This document shows positions 5,422 through 7,746 of a stretch of DNA of 7,746 nucleotides, in pieces. A program made the translations under genes and the position numbers. The notes beneath the pieces were generated by a model. The model ran no database searches and was not told the DNA's origin. It was given only the letters and a program-made list of their open reading frames with translations. The stretch is from an uncultured Clostridia bacterium. Its GTDB lineage: Bacteria; Bacillota; Clostridia; TANB77; CAG-508. Each line of letters opens with the position of its first letter. The stretch's first letter is position 1. Where the stretch lies: positions 1-7,746 of the forward strand of contig CANQJY010000049.1 of assembly GCA_947624365.1 (NCBI GenBank), written 5' to 3'.

Positions 5422-6162
5422 TTAAAGCACAGCTCTAAATTCTAAGGAGGGTTTACTTAAAGAAGATAAGTAGAATTTACCTACAATACCTTTCTTTGTA
5501 GCCAACAAAGAGTTAAAAAGGGAAGCTTGTTTACCATTTTGATTCCTTTTCCAAGACTTAAATGCTTTGGAATTTTTATTAGGAATCCAAAGGTCCATAC
5601 GAATACTTAAAAATGGCCGAGTATACTCATGATTGTCTGTAACAGAGATTGTTAGAGATTTCTCATCATTTACTGACATATAAATGTAACATTTTTTCAA
5701 TAAAAATAAGTTTAACACCTTTATTGAATTTTCTAATTCAAATGAGTTTTTCAAAACAAAGTTATAACTTAATGTGTTATTAGCATTTGTTAACCCATCT
5801 AAACTTGGAACTATAATTTCTGTAATTCCAGGTAATTTTAATCTAGGAAATTCATTATAGCAACTTAATGTGGAAATTTCTGCATATAAGCCTTCCGCAT
5901 CTGTTTGAAATACAAAAATGCTATCAGGTGATAAAGATTTTATTGTTTCAATTTGTGCATCACTTACATAAACTTCTCTAAAGAGTTTTATATCAGCGAT
6001 TTTTTTACGTCTACCTATCTCAATGCAAAGAAAATTGTTTTTGAGAGGAGACTTTTTAATAGTTACTTTGACATGACATCCCTGAATTATCATCCGATTG
6101 AAAATCGAAAAAATAAATTTTAATTCAGGAAATGGCGCTACTAATTTTAACTTAAGTGTCAT
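5422..6162 (-). CDS. Protein of unknown function, 246 residues
   Basis: I do not recognise this protein. The ATG at 6162 is chosen because AAGGAGGG lies eight bases upstream; an upstream ATG at 6237 would put the -10 box and ribosome site inside the gene. The 246-residue product has no signal peptide or clear membrane segment, is lysine-rich, and alternates short strand-like hydrophobic runs with polar turns, suggesting a soluble alpha/beta or beta-rich fold. It has no obvious catalytic motif and no evident helix-turn-helix. Residues 13-33 and 142-162 align without gaps at E/L, N and C (E13/E142, L14/L143, N22/N151, C29/C158), hinting at two related domains. Codon use looks more mixed than in neighbours (CGG, CTC, TCC and AAG occur), which could mean acquisition. 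It has its own promoter, divergent from the PLP-enzyme gene, and shares a terminator with rpsR. Confidence 0.75.
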   Translation of the reverse strand: MTLKLKLVAPFPELKFIFSIFNRMIIQGCHVKVTIKKSPLKNNFLCIEIGRRKKIADIKLFREVYVSDAQIETIKSLSPDSIFVFQTDAEGLYAEISTLSCYNEFPRLKLPGITEIIVPSLDGLTNANNTLSYNFVLKNSFELENSIKVLNLFLLKKCYIYMSVNDEKSLTISVTDNHEYTRPFLSIRMDLWIPNKNSKAFKSWKRNQNGKQASLFNSLLATKKGIVGKFYLSSLSKPSLEFRAVL

Positions 6163-6208
6163 TGGAATATCCCTCCTTATTTTTATATATGCAATAAAGC
6201 ATAATTCT

Positions 6209-6237
6209 ATTATACTATGATTCAAGTAAAAAAACAA
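6209..6237 (-). promoter_or_regulatory. Sigma-A promoter of the unknown gene
   Basis: On the minus strand, a perfect -10 TATAAT (6214-6209) lies 17 bp from a weak -35 TTGTTT (6237-6232). The predicted start near 6202 gives a leader of about 40 bases ending in the AAGGAGGG ribosome site. Confidence 0.6.
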
Positions 6238-6250
6238 GATAATACCTTGT
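6234..6250. promoter_or_regulatory. Imperfect palindrome spanning both divergent -35 boxes, candidate operator
   Basis: ACAAGATA-A-TACCTTGT (6234-6250) is a 17-bp palindrome with seven of eight pairs matching. It covers part of both divergent -35 boxes, so a protein bound here could block both promoters. Four of the pairs come from the two -35 boxes being similar (TTGT on each side), so the excess symmetry is modest. Confidence 0.35.
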
Positions 6251-6275
6251 AAAAACCTAAAAAATGTAGTAAAAT
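6247..6275 (+). promoter_or_regulatory. Sigma-A promoter of the methionine gamma-lyase-family gene
   Basis: -35 TTGTAA (6247-6252) and -10 TAAAAT (6270-6275) are separated by 17 bp. The predicted start near 6282 gives a leader of only about 20 bases, containing the AGGGAGGT ribosome site (6291-6298). Confidence 0.7.
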
Positions 6276-6302
6276 TTATATATTACAAATAGGGAGGTCA
6301 AT

Positions 6303-7538
6303 ATGGATAAAGAACAATTACAAAAATTAGTAGAAAAAGTAGAAAAAGAAATTCAGACACAATTCAAGCAAACAGAAAAAATCTGTGAAATAAATAGTAA
6401 TAAAGTAATTAAAGCATTTCAAAACTGCAATTTACAAGAAATGCACTTACAATCTTCAACAGGGTATGGAATAGATGAATCAGGAAGAAATAAAATAGAA
6501 GAAATATATGCACAAGTATTCCAAGCAGAAGATGCATTAGTAAGGAGCCAATTCATATCAGGAACACATGCTTTAGCAATATGTTTATCTGCTCTATTAA
6601 GACCAAATGAAAAAATGCTAAGCATTACAGGAGAACCATATGACACATTACAAACAGTAATAGGATTAGGCGAAAAACCAAGCCCAAGTTCATTAAAAGC
6701 TTATGGAATACAATATGAACAAATAGAATTATTAGAAAATGAATTTGATATATCAGCTATACAAAACAGATTAAAACAAAATGATGTCAAATTAGTTGAA
6801 ATACAAAAATCCAGAGGATATTCAACAAGAAAAAGTTTAACTATTTCACAAATAGAAACAGTAATAAAAAAAATAAGAGAAGTAGATACACAAGTTATTA
6901 TTATGGTTGATAACTGTTATGGAGAATTTGTAGAAGATAAAGAGCCAATAGAAGTTGGCGCAGACATTTGTGTAGGATCATTAATGAAAAATTTAGGAGC
7001 AGGAATTGCCACAAGTGGAGCATATATTGTAGGTAAAAAAGATTTAGTTGAATTATGTGCAGAAAGATTAACGGCACCAGGAATAGGAAAGGAAATAGGT
7101 CCATCATTAGGCCAAAATACAAATTTTTTAAAGGGATTATTTTTTGCACCACAAGTAGTTTCAAATAGTATAAAAACGGCTATTTTTGCAAGTAAAATAT
7201 TAGAGGAATTGGGATATAAAGTTGAGCCAAAATATAATGAACCAAGAGCAGATATTGTACAAACAATTCATTTAGGAAGCAAGGAAAAATTAATAAAATT
7301 TTGTCAAGGAATACAAAAAGGATCACCAATAGATAGCCAAGTTATACCAGAGCCAGCAGATATGGGTGGATATGATGATAAAGTAATAATGGCAGCAGGT
7401 ACATTTACAGAAGGATCTACAATAGAGTTGAGTTGTGACGGACCAATAAGAGAACCATATATCGCATATATGCAAGGTGGTTTAACTTATGAATATGGAA
7501 AATATGGAATTTTAAAAGCAATAGAGGAAATGGAATAA
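6303..7538 (+). CDS. PLP-dependent methionine gamma-lyase family protein ('aluminium resistance protein' type)
   Basis: A 411-residue fold-type I PLP enzyme of the Cys/Met metabolism superfamily, in the branch often annotated as aluminium resistance protein or methionine gamma-lyase family. Signatures are STGYGIDESGR, YAQVFQAEDALVRSQFISGTHA (phosphate-binding S86-G87-T88-H89), GEPYDTLQTVIG, VDNCYGEF with D203 expected to pair with the cofactor ring nitrogen, and GSLMKNLGAG with K229 as the probable Schiff-base lysine. The end GPIREPYIAYMQGGLTYEYGK is typical. Full length and intact. The true substrate of this branch is poorly established; C-S lyase activity is inferred from the family. AGGGAGGT lies four bases before the ATG. 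It is divergent from the unknown gene and probably cotranscribed with the flavoprotein, which starts 4 bp after its stop. Confidence 0.92.
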   Translation: MDKEQLQKLVEKVEKEIQTQFKQTEKICEINSNKVIKAFQNCNLQEMHLQSSTGYGIDESGRNKIEEIYAQVFQAEDALVRSQFISGTHALAICLSALLRPNEKMLSITGEPYDTLQTVIGLGEKPSPSSLKAYGIQYEQIELLENEFDISAIQNRLKQNDVKLVEIQKSRGYSTRKSLTISQIETVIKKIREVDTQVIIMVDNCYGEFVEDKEPIEVGADICVGSLMKNLGAGIATSGAYIVGKKDLVELCAERLTAPGIGKEIGPSLGQNTNFLKGLFFAPQVVSNSIKTAIFASKILEELGYKVEPKYNEPRADIVQTIHLGSKEKLIKFCQGIQKGSPIDSQVIPEPADMGGYDDKVIMAAGTFTEGSTIELSCDGPIREPYIAYMQGGLTYEYGKYGILKAIEEME

Positions 7539-7542
7539 AAAT

Positions 7543-7746
7543 ATGAGAGTAATTGTTATTGGCGGTGGGCCCGCAGGAATGATGGCAGCTATCACATCAG
7601 CTGAAAATGGAGATAAAGTAACTTTAATTGAAAAAATGCCTTCATTAGGAAGAAAACTTTTAATTACAGGAAAAGGAAGATGTAATATTACATCTTCTTT
7701 AGACATGTCTAATTTTATTAAAAACGTACCAGGAAATGGCAAATTT
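7543..7746 (+). CDS. BaiN/HI0933-family NAD(P)/FAD-dependent oxidoreductase, N-terminal part cut by the window end
   Basis: Only the first 68 codons are present; the frame is open to the window edge. The start shows an FAD-binding Rossmann motif, VIVIGGGPAGMMAA (glycines 7, 8, 9 and 12), with E30 in TLIEK placed to bind the FAD ribose. It continues with LGRKLLITGKGRCNIT (35-50), the hallmark of the HI0933/BaiN flavoproteins, whose full length is about 400 residues. Physiological substrates of most members are unknown; BaiN itself acts in bile-acid reduction, but that role should not be transferred on this evidence. It begins 4 bp after the PLP-enzyme stop, with a weak GAGG-type ribosome site inside that gene's last codons, so the two probably form an operon. 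Confidence 0.92.
   Translation, partial: MRVIVIGGGPAGMMAAITSAENGDKVTLIEKMPSLGRKLLITGKGRCNITSSLDMSNFIKNVPGNGKF

Noticed and set aside
6163..6237. Upstream ATG at 6237 for the unknown minus-strand gene
   Set aside because: No ribosome site precedes it, and the region contains the TATAAT box and the AAGGAGGG site of the downstream ATG.
1..7746. CRISPR array, tRNA or rRNA genes, insertion sequences, defence genes
   Set aside because: I see no spaced direct repeats, no cloverleaf or rRNA sequence, no transposase motif and no terminal inverted repeats with target duplications.

Overview
The window is AT-rich and looks like a chromosomal segment of a spore-forming, low-GC Bacillota, most likely a clostridial lineage. 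Three things support this: SPOCS/LysM and YunB-type sporulation proteins, Bacillota-style Shine-Dalgarno sequences (GGAGG, AGGGAGGT), and the conserved gene sets rplM-rpsI and rpsF-ssb-rpsR. I cannot assign a genus from sequence alone.

Layout from left to right. (1) A HAD-family phosphatase on the minus strand (96-758) has its own promoter and terminator. (2) A two-gene sporulation unit on the plus strand holds a 515-residue SPOCS-LysM spore-envelope protein (897-2444) overlapping a yunB-like gene (2437-3160). The yunB-like gene is split by one extra base near 2848. (3) A bidirectional terminator (3165-3193) separates yunB from the convergent minus-strand operon rplM-rpsI (4023 down to 3200). 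That operon has a strong promoter and a leader hairpin resembling the L13 leader RNA. (4) Divergent from it, the plus-strand operon rpsF-ssb-rpsR (4278-5365) has its own promoter and a structured leader, and ends in a strong terminator. (5) A minus-strand gene of unknown function (5422-6162, 246 residues) is divergent from a PLP-dependent methionine gamma-lyase-family ('aluminium resistance' type) gene (6303-7538). Their promoters are back to back with -35 boxes only 9 bp apart inside an imperfect palindrome. (6) The window ends in the first 68 codons of a BaiN/HI0933-type flavoprotein, 4 bp after the previous stop.

The genes are mostly housekeeping: ribosome assembly, replication/repair (SSB), spore-envelope morphogenesis and metabolism. 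I read five vegetative (sigma-A type) promoters, all with 17-bp spacers. Four have the same -10 box, TAAAAT. The promoter of the unknown gene uses TATAAT instead.

I see no clear novel system such as a defence island, CRISPR array or mobile element. The points most worth a second look are the yunB frameshift, the shared palindrome between the divergent promoters at 6234-6250, the unrecognised 246-residue protein with hints of an internal duplication, and the leader structures of the two ribosomal operons.
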